Positions 22,801 to 33,004 of a DNA stretch of 64,000 nucleotides are shown one piece after another (within the stretch, counting starts at the first letter, position 1; each line of letters starts with the position of its first letter). Location of the stretch: the NCBI RefSeq assembly GCF_900090045.1, contig NC_041778.1, positions 620,001 through 684,000 on the forward strand. Reading direction: 5' to 3'. Below the pieces are notes generated by a model, which did no database searches, was not told the origin of the DNA, and saw only the letters and a list, made by a program, of their open reading frames with translations. Source of the stretch: Plasmodium malariae. Its lineage: Eukaryota > Apicomplexa > Aconoidasida > Haemosporida > Plasmodiidae. The position numbers were made by a program, and so were the translations under genes.

Positions 22801-23920
22801 AAATTCATGGAATAATAAAAGGAATAAAAAGAAAATTGATGAAGATCAAAACTTTTTGCTCGACATAAAGGATATACTTATTTGTACTTCCATCGAACTG
22901 AATGATCATGCTAATGATGATACACAAGATAATAATATTGCTTCTAATAACAACTATATGACAGTTATGTTTCCCTTTTTTATAAACATTTGTCTGTCGT
23001 TAAAGGGAAAGTTAGCAGGAGATAATAATCAACTCGTTAAATGGGTTTGTGATGGCATACACAAAAGATGGCTACGAGTCATGTTAAAACTTTTTTATAA
23101 TATTCTCTTCGATTCTGCATACAATACTGTGGGCAAGCTCTTTAGTGAATACAAAAATATAAAAGAGATTTTGAACGACCACTCGCCCGATTTTCTGGAC
23201 GCCCACAGGAATGACAGAAAGATGAAGAAGAACAGGAGGGTGGAGCATCTCGAGGAACAAGTTGATCTACAGGTAGGGGCAGAAGGAGCAGCGGTAGATG
23301 GAGGAGAAGGTGGACAAATCAAAAGAGCTGATGACGGGAAAATCGACCAGTTAAAAAGTCTTGATGCAAAAGCTGGATTGAGCGAAATGCACATTATCGC
23401 AGAGGAATCGGATGAAAAAATAAAATTAAACTATATGCATAGCTTATCAAGGAACAGTGATATGAAAAATGATTCAGTAAATGAGTTAAGTAATGAAATT
23501 AACCATTTTGAGTTCAAACAAAAAAGAAAAATAGACCATATGACACAAGTAGATTTTTCACACTTTGCACACTTTTTTAAAAAAAGGAAACTAGAAAATG
23601 TTTATATTAATACATATAAGAAGAATAGAAAAGATATTATTGAATCTTTAATTCGAAATAAAAATATTTATCAGTATAAGGAGAGTGATATCATCAACAG
23701 GGTCAAGCAGGTCGTTGTTAAGGCCAGGCAGATGGCGTCCAACGGGGTACACAAAAGCGCACGTCGGCGCGTGTGCATGTACATATATACACATTCATAC
23801 ATAAATACATATATACATATATATATATGTACCCATTTTCTAATATTTTTTCTCTCTCTGCAGGACTTAAGGACTCGATGGAAATCCCGAGACGACGTAC
23901 GGAAAATACTTTTGTTGTGA
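16847..23920 (+). CDS. Timeless/Tof1/Swi1-like replication fork protection protein
   Basis: Exon 1 is 16847-23746 and exon 2 is 23864-23920 (donor GTACAC, acceptor CTGCAG, same phase), giving 2318 residues. This is about twice the usual family length because of charged inserts. Residues 1-75 are strongly acidic. Residues ~260-350 match the start of the Timeless N-terminal domain: a DINTYLKRE-like helix, then a DIIIQVINIIKND-like segment and an ILIYYLTSRP 'LT-P' block. The C-terminal conserved part begins near residue 1230 (KIVNICMQILENFKRNSIHI, equivalent to the kIV..ym.LL..y..Ns...N block). A W-S-K-E-D helix with QFKHMHNF follows near 1390, then QLIYLNYI. Family members couple helicase and polymerase at forks, pair with Tipin/Csm3, and act in the nucleus. 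Inserts contain a VGASTSG-type duplication, an RSGSS array (~21200-21270) and Lys/Glu runs. The identification is from motif spacing by eye. Confidence 0.8.
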   Translation: MSSISERFDEYDEESDDEHFEIKNKIGHSDDEKEGSEEYEEEEADELSDEEGEGDELEEEDEEAEEDDELNTYTIPNENIEDDIFNENNLLHAIKTREILEQDILVLFSNMLKKETVLNKDIKNNIGSENNNSNMSSRGRGNNTEDKNNIDDDCEDDHDSGRCNGHGGSHRVGNSWGKEPERGNLKIKNQSVYNFIYSKMYESAKESDKKKQNKKEDNEIIEKNKQMNKEINFKEGQQNMVVVVNSKRIQQIDKEHYILDTNIVQIINDINTYLKREREYLNRKIGTHIDSTFKNPMYVTLYIYNNQILKDIIIQVINIIKNDFDNSIYKDIDENMLIKNMFILIYYLTSRPSKEWFDYWHRHMPSFNNKKSNYNVYNYLQIEKKDRKIFSNALKNDIYIKELQKRSNIIEQYQNGLQSLKCLLASKNFLTMLNEFRYNCQLFIDADYRGIEENEKVIEMQRRDCELVEQKRKLKEELQACREQSMEGEVDGQEDGQADGQADGQEDATEYEQQYGQEDDETNASDGNGVNDSNAGNLPKKKSIVRNKIVNIKKKIHEINEELLEISNFFLEDKKKREQLIHEYRGNITLVRNILTQVLGIRNPKGGSKDINLNNVHYAILQSILDKHSSLHLIIGEMKHLFDKEIKKYENEKNIHIPYLKQNTMKEIWEYVRLFYNVICYIDPIDLVKSLTYQKGKIMATKGGSAASTSGVGASTSGVGASDRCTNAKTSLGGRGTDGKRANARGSAPTRNYKRGSFLNSRKNNLMIMHLSRINPLLAKTKVRKPNEDKHMKKKKKKFIERKSLIDHYENFSFDDLSFNIFEEEDSFKKYDILNIFDHKNLYKVQDFINTIVGINEEFEGVYDDGGCSSGVKCRDTYDRKGSKKDKRRSYDSSNGDIDDNANYHHAAFSKTDNRNYDGFNYCLKVFLNICIKDLRRCIMEYYNYQWDVKIILNIHAWIVTYYTNFYVYENRKRLNNARIRIRSSKEGETQRRKGNEENTPNSKRVESNIDEDKNCNSIYRSTVFISRIQMVLGMQMYIGENSLHSEFLCDTFHRIIKEEKMSKNSSKVILCCLRCLYADLNLINLHALSTDDNVKTICKSSLDYLLKRNILNTLSWVLKNFKVMSHEKNIFIYSLKCSLLIIQLLEKLGGTTYIVKESKRIYDEEEDEDEEEEYAYDREKGLMNHPNRSRAYGNRYGSRHGQNSDNKDQYHYNDSMERINVCDLVDEIYSGKIVNICMQILENFKRNSIHINDLIITYFEHLIKHKNNEYNFLLFLDVKYFLIFGNIMNDEQCYSCPQYYWIMNFFENIIGCFFKLWNNNYFLPTELFFSKDVNKNLSSLLSEKYMFSIFSNYNEGNDVYIYDELTKGTNINDIFVELNNRKRLEALEWSKEDVQNLKLYFKQFKHMHNFIPFISEMLNKSSNTVKNQLIYLNYIDKRGNVIDQHDYMASSSRSGSSRSGSSRSGSSRSWSSRSASSTASVSKLSYDPSKRRSRNVESSKSKLTKDYLKRKNKLPLLYTIYRLKKLNEPNEKDDSPLTSNEINCDICTVLGEINISLKSLYELKKLSKNKYFSNRALAFDIPLSMSRDLLEHPYFKKLLKLLGFIYNKHSNEWVLNENVDVDVFRKMIDKFEELHELPIEQLRERLSGVKKGESGEGNEQWDEYQDEQLNEPSDEQREDHMHDPKMKGEPDEEETRWSDKHAFMEEHELVMLHPAKVKGMFNLLKCMYEFFIANDDYCRMFFINLTNTIGDKYTNILDMKTKKEGEKDRISTDGDNTKEGENDTNKVVHLFDDVEMYRLYLNKEEKDLMNKCHKRDVFERILEYLGIYVYKSERLILSKHINEKKFFERIKVINDYKTLGVQDIQNLISKKEEEIREKKKRKSENGEEKQNGKGREDKGEKDGMIEREGKEKNPTAHQKFGFIKAVCEYLNYRHVTTKGAHNGKKEWEQQKMETQEEQEKYMQARMNEVYFGDDNMLNALYEKLNSWNNKRNKKKIDEDQNFLLDIKDILICTSIELNDHANDDTQDNNIASNNNYMTVMFPFFINICLSLKGKLAGDNNQLVKWVCDGIHKRWLRVMLKLFYNILFDSAYNTVGKLFSEYKNIKEILNDHSPDFLDAHRNDRKMKKNRRVEHLEEQVDLQVGAEGAAVDGGEGGQIKRADDGKIDQLKSLDAKAGLSEMHIIAEESDEKIKLNYMHSLSRNSDMKNDSVNELSNEINHFEFKQKRKIDHMTQVDFSHFAHFFKKRKLENVYINTYKKNRKDIIESLIRNKNIYQYKESDIINRVKQVVVKARQMASNGVHKSARRRVCMYIYTHSYINTYIHIYICTHFLIFFLSLQDLRTRWKSRDDVRKILLL

Positions 23921-24074
23921 ACACAGAAAGGAACGCGAGGTGCAAAATTTCGCTATCATTTTAGCATATTTTTATTCCATTTTTTTAATATTCTGTCTAC
24001 ACACAAATATTCCTTTCCTTTGAGCATGTTTGTGTCATTCTGACGTAATACACTGAAAAATTAGTTTTTAAAAG

Positions 24075-24105
<31 letters not shown>

Positions 24106-24296
24106 GTTTTTTCACTCGCATAAATTTATCTACACGGGGTGAATATCAACGAAAATAAAAAATAAAAAATATATAAATATAAAAAAAAAAAAAAAGAAGT
24201 GTTGTATAGCAAAATCGTCAGTAAATAAAGCATAGGAACGGGAGGTATGTGAACAAATAAATGAGTAGGGTACACACACACGTCCACTTGATCACT
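23921..24296. other. Convergent spacer between the Timeless-like gene and eL37A
   Basis: About 375 bases with a T tract at 24079-24105 and A-rich stretches. No gene is seen. It holds both 3' untranslated regions. Confidence 0.75.
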
Positions 24297-24459
24297 TCAA
24301 GATTTCTGTGCCTCTTCTTTCTGTTTTCTCAGTCTGATAATTGTCGACTTTGCTGCAAGTGCTGCTGGGGTCGTCAAACTCCACGCGCCTCCACATACTT
24401 TTCTTTTGCATTTCTTACACTGCCATATACCAACGCACGTCCTTTTAGTAGCAGTCTTG

Positions 24460-24493
<34 letters not shown>

Positions 24494-25406
24494 GGGGGGA
24501 GCATGAAAACGAATTAGCCAAATGGCAAATTAGCACATTAACAAATTAGCACATTAACAAATTAGCACATTAACAAATTAGCACATTAACAAATTAGCAC
24601 ATTAACAAATTAGCACATTAACAAATTAGCACATTAACAAATTAGCACATTAACAAATTAGCACATTAACAAATTAGCACATTAACAAATTAGCACATTA
24701 ACAAATTAGCACATTAACAAATTAGCACATTAACAAATTAGCACAATAACAAATTAGCACATTAACAAATTAGCTTATTAACAAATTAGCTTATTAACAA
24801 ATTAGACGGTTGTGTAAATACGCGTTTAGTTAAATGGCATTTTTGCAAGGACGTTTCGCATGAACATGTTCATAATTTTGTCCAAATGAATTTCCTCACC
24901 TTTCCGCAGAAGGAGCATAAATATTTCGCATGCTGCATTAGTTCTATTTTTTTCATTTGCTTACGGAGGGAGGACCCGTACCTTGTCCCGTATTTTCCCG
25001 TTAATCCGACCTAAAAAATGGGGGATATGACGTGCACAAAATTGTGGACGTGTACAAAGAAGTCTACGTATACGAGTACATGTGAAACATATATACATAC
25101 ACACACATATGTTCGATTTTTTTTTTTTTTTTCTTTTACTTCTGCATACACAAAATGTATCACTCCTTTAATATATTTAAATTTTATGCAAACTTGTTAC
25201 GATGGAAAATGATTTTATGTACAAAAAATGCAAAAGGCTTTGTTGTTAAATATATATTTTATATATTTGTTGCATATTAATTTTGTTCCCTCGTGCGTTA
25301 CTACTATATTTTGACTAAGTTTTCATTCAGTTATCGCTCAGTTATCGCTTTGTTTTTAGTTTTCCTGTTTTTCTACTTTTCTTACCTTTTTAGTTCTTCT
25401 TGACAT
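24297..25406 (-). CDS. RPL37A: 60S ribosomal protein eL37A (L37ae)
   Basis: Three exons on the minus strand: 25386-25406 (MSRRTKK, only 21 bases, donor GTAAG), 24900-25010 (acceptor TTTTTTAG, donor GTGAGG) and 24297-24455 (acceptor TTCAAG after a T tract, stop TGA). All junctions are phase 0, giving 96 residues, the normal size. The zinc-ribbon is split by the second intron: CSFC in exon 2 and CKKC in exon 3. Flanking signature residues are [17 protein letters not shown] and [18 protein letters not shown]. It is a structural component of the cytosolic large ribosomal subunit. The second intron carries a 16-bp minisatellite and a poly-A tract. Confidence 0.97.
24515..24805. repeat. 16-bp ACAAATTAGCACATTA repeat inside the eL37A intron
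   Basis: About 17 nearly perfect 16-base units. The last two copies change GCACATTA to GCTTATTA. They occupy most of intron 2 of the eL37A gene (24456-24899), next to a 31-base A tract at 24461-24491. Confidence 0.95.
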
Positions 25407-25617
25407 TTTGGCGTACGAGTATATGAGACGTGGTTTCTCTCACAGTATTATTTCTCTATTTTTAAAATTTTATTTTGCTAATATTTTATTATTGTTTGCG
25501 TACTTTTTTTTATTTTAATATTTTATAATTTGTACCTTTTTTAATTTTTATTTTTTATTTTTTATTTTTTTTGTCAATTGAAAAATGAAAAACAGTCAGT
25601 TCAGTTACACTATATTC

Positions 25618-25655
<38 letters not shown>

Positions 25656-26944
25656 CCTTTTTTGCCTATTTTAAATTAATTTCAAAAAAAAATATGAAAA
25701 TATTTCAAAAAAGAGAAAAGGAAAAAACTTAAATGACATGTTTGTCGGGTTTTGCATTAGTATCTTCCCTTTTGAGTTATGTGCCTTTGTTTCCTCTAAC
25801 TACTTAAAAAAAAAAAAATTAAGAAAATTGAAGTTGAAAAAATTGTTAAGTTAACAAAGTTGATAAAATTGAGAATATTAAGAAAAGTAAAAAAGGTAAA
25901 AATAAATACAAAGTAAAAGGTAAAAAAAAGTAAAAAGCAAAATATGTTAAAAGCCGACAGAATAAGAAACCACTTTATACCCCTTCTCAGGCCCTTTACA
26001 AAACGGCCGCTTCAAAAATGAAAATTTTTAAAAATTAATACGTTATTACATATAAACACACCTATGTACTTGTACGTACGTACGTAGGTGCATACATAGT
26101 AACATATAATATATAATACGTATGTATATATATATATATATAAATATGTTTTATGTACACGAAATAATTACAAAAAAGCGCGTTATATATGTACCATACA
26201 TTTTTATTGCTTCCTTTTAGTGCCTTATTTTGTTAAACCAATTTTTTATGTACAATAAAGCAACAGCGAATTGGTAATTCATCAAAAAAGAATGCAATAT
26301 ATTTTATTGCAGTGCTTCTGCTTTGAAAAATTTCTCATATACATATATGTATTTCCACTCATGGCACTATTGCTTAAATGCGCCCTTACTGTGTTGTGTA
26401 GTATGGTTATTCAAAACTTTATTTTGCTTTATTTTGCTTTATTGTTTTCCCCATCCATTTTGTACTTCCCCGTTATATGCTCATGCCAAATTTTGGAGGT
26501 TTACAAAATGCTACAGTGAGCCAAAAAATAAAATAAAATTAAAAAAAGCAAGAAACGGTTAATTCCAGTGGTATAAAATAAAATTGCATAAAAACGTATA
26601 TTTTTTCCCACACATCATACATACTGCTGGTAGTTTATTTTTATTTGATTGCATATTAAAAAAATGGATAAAATTTAGGAAATGCCTTTACAAGTTTAAA
26701 TGAACGCTTGTTCGAAGAACTTAATAATTAAAAAAAAAAAAAATAATTATAATATTTTTAGTGGCTGTAGTAATAATAGTAGCAGTATTGTAATGTTAAG
26801 CGTAATTGCAATAGTAGGTGCAATAATTGTTTTAATCATAATGCCGACTTCTTTGCAGTAAGGCTATATTATGATAGAACATTGCTTTTTCTGTTATAAA
26901 AAGGTACATACACGATATATGTACATACATTCGTGTTTCTATGC

Positions 26945-26999
<55 letters not shown>

Positions 27000-27352
27000 C
27001 ATATACATATACCTACAGACACACACGCACATGTGTAACATATCTGACATAATAAAAACATGTATTATTCTACGATATAAAATTTTTTAAAAAAGGGTAC
27101 ATAAAAAAAATAAAATAAAACAATATATCTTTTATAAGTTAAATAAATAAAATCTTATTTGCTGTTCTTTGTTATCCTCGTATTATAAGTATATCTGCGC
27201 ATAAGTACGCTTATACATATATACATATAAATATACACATACATATATATTCATACGCATACATGTCGCACTTTGCTCAAAATGTGTTGTAACATGAGCA
27301 ATAACAATACCCAATTACTTCGAGTTAAAAGTTAAATAAATTTTTGCAACAA

Positions 27353-27383
<31 letters not shown>

Positions 27384-27570
27384 GATACACACAGATCAGA
27401 TCAGATAACTTTTAAACGTTCAAGTAAAAACATAAAATTTATGATTTGCATTTTTCACTTCGACATTCCATTTGCATATTTCACATCCACATATCATATC
27501 CACGTGTAACTTCACCATATGCACCTACATGAAAGCCTATCCATGTAGCCAACCACTTCAACTCTCTTTT
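25407..27570. other. Upstream region of eL37A and downstream region of Sec61 gamma
   Basis: About 2.2 kb with no supported gene. It contains a 32-base A tract (25621-25652), a (TA)n run of about 45 bases (26949-26992), an A tract near 27351-27384 and the promoter region of the ribosomal gene. Short plus-strand frames at 26271-26562 are unsupported. Confidence 0.65.
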
Positions 27571-27819
27571 TTAATAGGCGCCAACAAAAATATTATTGAT
27601 AGGTATGAAGACAAGTTTTATAATATATCCGATAAATCCCATAATTAGAAATCCAAATGAACAAGCATATACTATATTTGTGTATTCTTTCTTATTAGGT
27701 TTTGTACATTTTCTTATCAACCTTACACTATCACTTACAAAAGTTTGAATACCACTTATACAGTACCCAATGGGGTGGTTTTCATCGGTTAAGAACTCGG
27801 GTATTTTAAGGTCCATCAT
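27571..27819 (-). CDS. Protein transport protein Sec61 subunit gamma
   Basis: An intronless frame of 82 residues, close to the usual ~70-80. The N-terminal cytosolic amphipathic helix ends in FVSDSVRLIRKCTKPNKKEY, the conserved Sec61 gamma/SecE signature (F..d..r...rC.kP..~Ef). A single membrane span follows (FGFLIMGFIGYIIKLVFIPI), ending in INNIFVGAY. The protein is tail-anchored in the ER membrane and clamps the Sec61 channel, so it serves co-translational export. The chosen start, Met-Met-Asp-Leu, is the only plausible one. Confidence 0.97.
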   Translation of the reverse strand: MMDLKIPEFLTDENHPIGYCISGIQTFVSDSVRLIRKCTKPNKKEYTNIVYACSFGFLIMGFIGYIIKLVFIPINNIFVGAY

Positions 27820-28117
27820 CTTGTGTGTAAATAATGTTTAAACAAATTTGGGATGTGTGTGTGGCAAGTGGGAAAATAAAATTATAACGAAGCACAGTAA
27901 CTACAATAACTGCAATAACTGCAATAACTACAATAAATTCAATTACTAAATCAAATGTGATAACAATATTACAAAAAAAAAAAAAAAAAAAAAAGGTCTA
28001 CGTTTTTATTTACTTTTACTCTCTGCAAAAAAAAGAAAAAAGAAAAAAGAAAAAAAGTGCACTGTTTGAATTTATACGTAAATCGTGCAACAGCGTTCGC
28101 CTCGTGCGCGCATGTTC

Positions 28118-28246
28118 CTATACACATGTACGTATACTATACACATGTACGTATACTATACACATGTACGTATACTATACACATGTACGTATACTATACA
28201 CATGTACGTATACTATACACATGCACGTATACTATACACATGTACA
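28118..28246. repeat. 19-bp ACACATGTACGTATACTAT repeat
   Basis: Between six and seven tandem 19-base units, each containing the palindromic-looking GTACGTATAC core. One copy carries GCACGTA. Confidence 0.9.
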
Positions 28247-28884
28247 TATATATGTTTAGAACGTTCGTATTTAATTACGTACCTACTGTACAATATAATT
28301 ACAAATATACGAAATACATATAGTGTATTTTATGCATCAGACATATATTTGTTTAAAAACATGTGTTGTATATTATGAGTGGGAAAAAAGGCAAACATTA
28401 GTTCTATGCGCTTATAAGCATATGGCAAATATATAGTATATAATACAATATATATATAAATATATTCATATATAACACTACTGCTGCGTTTAACTGTTAG
28501 TGCTTTTTTTTTTTTTTTTTTTTTTTTAATTTAAACGAAACACGCATATATATATTATATATACATATATATTTATATATATATATATTTATATATATAT
28601 TTATATATATATATATATTATGCATAAATAAAATCTGTAAAAAGGTATTATAAAAGGCGGAAAAAAAAAAAATTCATAAAAAAAAAATATATACATATAT
28701 ATATATATATGTATATATATATACCAGCTATTATTTTTACTTTAATATTTTTTACTTTCACGGAACTTACAATTGACTATTTTTTACCTTCTCTTTTACT
28801 GCAAATAATTTTTCTTATAAACGGAAAATTAATCGAAAAAGATAAAAAGGGAGAAAAGGAAAAAAATTAAAAAAAAAAAAAAAA

Positions 28885-29075
28885 TACTATATATATACAT
28901 ATATATATTAATATATACATATATATATACATATATACATATATACATATATACATATATACATATATACAACATATATACATACATATATATACATATA
29001 TACATATATACATATATACAACATATATACATACATATATATACATATATACATATATATATACATATATACATT
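28885..29075. repeat. ACATATAT-type AT repeat
   Basis: Alternating TATATACATA words, with a duplicated ~65-base block containing ACAACATATATACATACATA. Confidence 0.8.
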
Positions 29076-29181
29076 CAACACCTCACATATAAACATTAAG
29101 AGTACAGAAATACTGTATATGCAATATATAATACATGCTGCATAAATTGTATATACATATATATGTTATGTGTATGTATTA

Positions 29182-29213
<32 letters not shown>

Positions 29214-29241
29214 GAAAAAAGAAAAAAAAAAAAAGGTTAAC

Positions 29242-29382
29242 ATGGTACTGCTTAATATAGCCATGCGTGTTTATAAGATTATTTTACAAAAAAAAAGAGA
29301 AATTAAGAAATTAATTTTTCTTAGTTCTAGTATATTATTGAATGCTTGCTTATTCTGTGTAATAAATTGTATGAATTACTAA
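29242..29382 (+). CDS. Weak candidate small membrane protein
   Basis: A 46-residue frame: start MVLLNIAMRVYKIILQKKRE, then KKLIFLSSSILLNACLFCVI, a possible C-terminal membrane span. It is not low-complexity, unlike the DNA around it, and follows an A-rich stretch. A random frame of this size is quite possible in such AT-rich DNA, and I recognise no family. Confidence 0.2.
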   Translation: MVLLNIAMRVYKIILQKKREIKKLIFLSSSILLNACLFCVINCMNY

Positions 29383-30031
29383 TTTGTTTTTAAAAGTAAA
29401 GTTTCAGTGTATGTCGAACACTTAAGTGTATACATACATATACCCACATGTATATTCATACATATATTATATATTCTTACAAACTGAGTTGATTGATGCA
29501 GTTGCACTTGACTTCATTTGTTAGGACTCCATTTGATTTCCCTTGAAATTTTTCTTTTTTTTTTTTTTTTTGGACGAGCTAAAAACATGCATAAAACATA
29601 TTGAAGTAATGCCGAAATAATATTGAAATAATATTGAAATAATATTGTTCCTTCCTCCCCTCAGTCAACCACATAAAAGTAAAAAATAGCCTCCGTTTAT
29701 TCGTTGTACATGTATGGAAACGTGTTTATACGTATGCATATGTATATAAATGTTTATGTGCATGTATACAATCTGCTTCATCCTTTTTCACCCCTCGTTC
29801 ATTTTCCGTTTCCAAAAAATTATCGTTTTTGTTGTTTGTTGGCAAAAAATATTTTTTCAAAAATGCAGTGTGTACGTTAGTGGTTCAACTAATTTATATG
29901 CATTGCAGTGTAAGGGGAATAAAATGAAACAAAAAAAGAACGAAAGAACGAAATGATGAAAAAAAAAGAAATATCACGAACTCCTCATATGAGTTGTTTG
30001 CCTGGAAAAGTTATAAATCGTCTGCGTTAAA

Positions 30032-30476
<445 letters not shown>

Positions 30477-30751
30477 GTGTAAAATAAAAGCAGCACGTCC
30501 AGGAAGGTTTTGTTTGCCCATATTACTTGTTACCTTCAAGCTTCTCCTGCGTTGGTTTAAATGTACTCGTGCAAATAGGTATAATACAAACTGGGTGGAA
30601 TATACATGTTAGTAGGTAGGCACATCAACACATTAGCACATATGTGTGTATTCGCATTTGTGTATACGTATTTATGTACATTTTTTTACAAGCGCTCATA
30701 AAAATAGAAACAATGAGAAATAAGAATAACTTCATTGAAGTAATTCCCACA

Positions 30752-30785
<34 letters not shown>

Positions 30786-30952
30786 CCATTTAACATATTT
30801 TTAAGTACAACTGTTAAAATAAAAATATGCTCATACGCAAAGAGAACACGTCGTTTCGAATGACGTAAAGGATTAAGTCTGTGCCTGGATGATTTTAACT
30901 AAAATAGCAAAGGGGTATTATGTGGTGTTACGCGTGGGGGTATTCCGTATGC

Positions 30953-30983
<31 letters not shown>

Positions 30984-31071
30984 TACGTACATACGTACCC
31001 CAGGCTGAACAAAATATTCACTGCTTATATACAAAAAAAGGGCATATTAATTATTCGTACGAAGCCTGAAC

Positions 31072-31370
31072 ATGTTTTGCATAGCTGTTTACAGAGTTTT
31101 GCTCCCAAACTTTACTCATTCTTTTAACAGTATCATTCTTTTAACAGTATCATTCTTTTTTACGAGTATTATTTCGTATTCTCAAGGTATCATAAAACCA
31201 TGCGCACACATGTACGTACACTTAAACATATACATGTACGTGTACATGTACATACACGTATGCATATTTTTCTTTTAGAACAAAAAATAGCAAAAATAAA
31301 GGAAAGTGAAAAGGGCAAAAGAGGGACCACTTTGAAAAATAGTACCACATACCAAATGCGTTCAAAGTGA
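31072..31370 (+). CDS. Candidate small single-span membrane protein, two exons
   Basis: Exon 1 is 31072-31186 (donor GTATCA) and exon 2 is 31279-31370 (acceptor TTCTTTTAG). The junction is phase 1 and gives 68 residues. The N-terminus includes one hydrophobic span (SIILLTVSFFFTSIISYSQ). A strongly charged Lys-rich tail follows (KIAKIKESEKGKRGTTLKNS), then the stop. The sharp change to ordinary amino-acid usage and the matching splice phase support it. No family is recognised; small subunits or assembly factors of mitochondrial or ER membrane complexes often look like this. Confidence 0.45.
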
Positions 31371-31706
31371 TAAACGCGTTTCAGTATTTCCAAATATAGC
31401 TCTAATAGAAAAGAACAAAGTCGTTGATCAAATTTGATCTTTTTTCGACGGTAATTATGTTATACGTATGGTATATACACGCATACGTGCATATATATGA
31501 CCCAGCATACACCTTTTCACCTTCATCAATTCTGAAGCGACCAGCTTTTTTTTTTTTTTGCACATCTTGTAAACGAGCGTTTTACAATTCATGAAGATTA
31601 TTTTAGAACGGAGGGTAAACCACCTTTCGGTTTACATAAATATACGATTGTTCATCATTTGTTATGTACATATATATATGTGCATATATATATATATATA
31701 TAAGGC

Positions 31707-32142
31707 ATGTATAATGGAATGAAAAATAGCTCGAGGGGAGAAAAGATGATGTGTATACTTTTTTGTTACAGAATGAATAGAGGAGAACTTGTAAAATTAT
31801 CAATTTTGTATGTTCTTCTTATGGAACGGACGAAAACACTGGAAAATATTACTTACACGTATGTGCATACATGTTTTCAAATGTGCATTATATATCTTTT
31901 GTTCGTTTGTCAAAAAAAAAAAAAAAAAAAAATTTTAAATAAAAAAGAAAATACACTAAAATATAGCCAAATAAAGTAAAATATACCGGAATAACCAACT
32001 GAACCGTTATAAATTAGTTTTATTATTACACAGGATTAAGATGAACATGGAAAAAAAGATGCTACTGGGTTTTTACGTTTCCACAGATTACTTTAATTTT
32101 CTCTTAAAATGCTGTAATAATTTTTTTCAAAAAATGTTTTGA
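31707..32142 (+). CDS. Candidate small protein, two exons
   Basis: Exon 1 is 31707-31858 (donor GTATGT, a strong Plasmodium-type donor) and exon 2 is 32034-32142 (acceptor TTACACAG). They join in phase 2 to give 86 residues. The start could instead be the internal Met of MNRGELVKLSILYVLLMERT, preceded by a CAG that could be an acceptor. The C-terminal part reads MEKKMLLGFYVSTDYFNFLL and ends at TGA. No domain is recognised. Its position, a few hundred bases after the other small candidate on the same strand, is notable. Confidence 0.4.
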
Positions 32143-32224
32143 ATATTTTTTCATCTTATAAAATTTACCATTCTAATTATAAAGCAGCAGAATTTTCGCA
32201 TATAGATTTTTTTTTTTTTTTTTC

Positions 32225-32375
32225 TTTTTATCATTTTAATCTCTCAAATTTTTATCATTTTAATCTCTCAAAATTTTATCAATTTAATCTCTAAAATTTT
32301 TATCAATTTAATCTCTTATCTTTTTATCAATTTAATCTCTCATCTTTTTATCAATTTAATCTCTCATCTTTTTAT
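32225..32375. repeat. ~22-bp TTTTTATCAATTTAATCTCT repeat
   Basis: Six or seven units with ATCATTTTAATCTC and ATCAATTTAATCTC variants. Confidence 0.85.
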
Positions 32376-33004
32376 TATTTTTATACATTACCTTTTTTTT
32401 TTACATTCGTGCTAAATGTTTTTATCTACATTTTCGTGTATATACATATACATACATACATACATTTATATATATATGTATATATATATACATCGGCCTC
32501 TTGTAGTAGCTGTTTGGTATTTTTAAGCAACACTCAAGTAGCACTATTTCATGTATACATTTACAAGTATACCCATTACATAGTTGTACGTATATATATA
32601 TATGTATGTATGTTCGCATATATGCTTGTATATATGTATGCATATATGTATGCGTAAGTATATATATATGTACGTATGTATATATGGTATGTAGTAGTCC
32701 GTGAGCTGAGGAAAAATTATGTATTAGCATAAATAATTAAAAAAAAAAATAATAATAAAATAAATAAAAATATATATATGAATTCATAAATAAATATATA
32801 AATAAACATAAAAATTTATAAGTAATATAACTGATAAGTAAATGAGCAATAAAATAAGAAAACAGATAAGCAAAGGAAGATGTAAAAATAAATACTCAAA
32901 CAAGTTTTTGTCGAATTTATTTTTGTTCTTACAAAATGTTCAAAATGTCAAAATAGTAAGGGAACAGTGAAAGATGATAAAACAACAAAAAAAAAAAAAA
33001 AAAA

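Noticed and set aside
17062..23394. Antisense frames of 60-120 codons within the Timeless-like gene
   Set aside because: Mirror images of Lys/Glu/Asp-rich coding sequence (Phe/Leu/Ser-rich); no homology or splice signals.
24515..24805. Evenly spaced direct repeats considered as a CRISPR array
   Set aside because: Units are contiguous with no spacers and lie in a eukaryotic intron; the same holds for the other arrays in the window.
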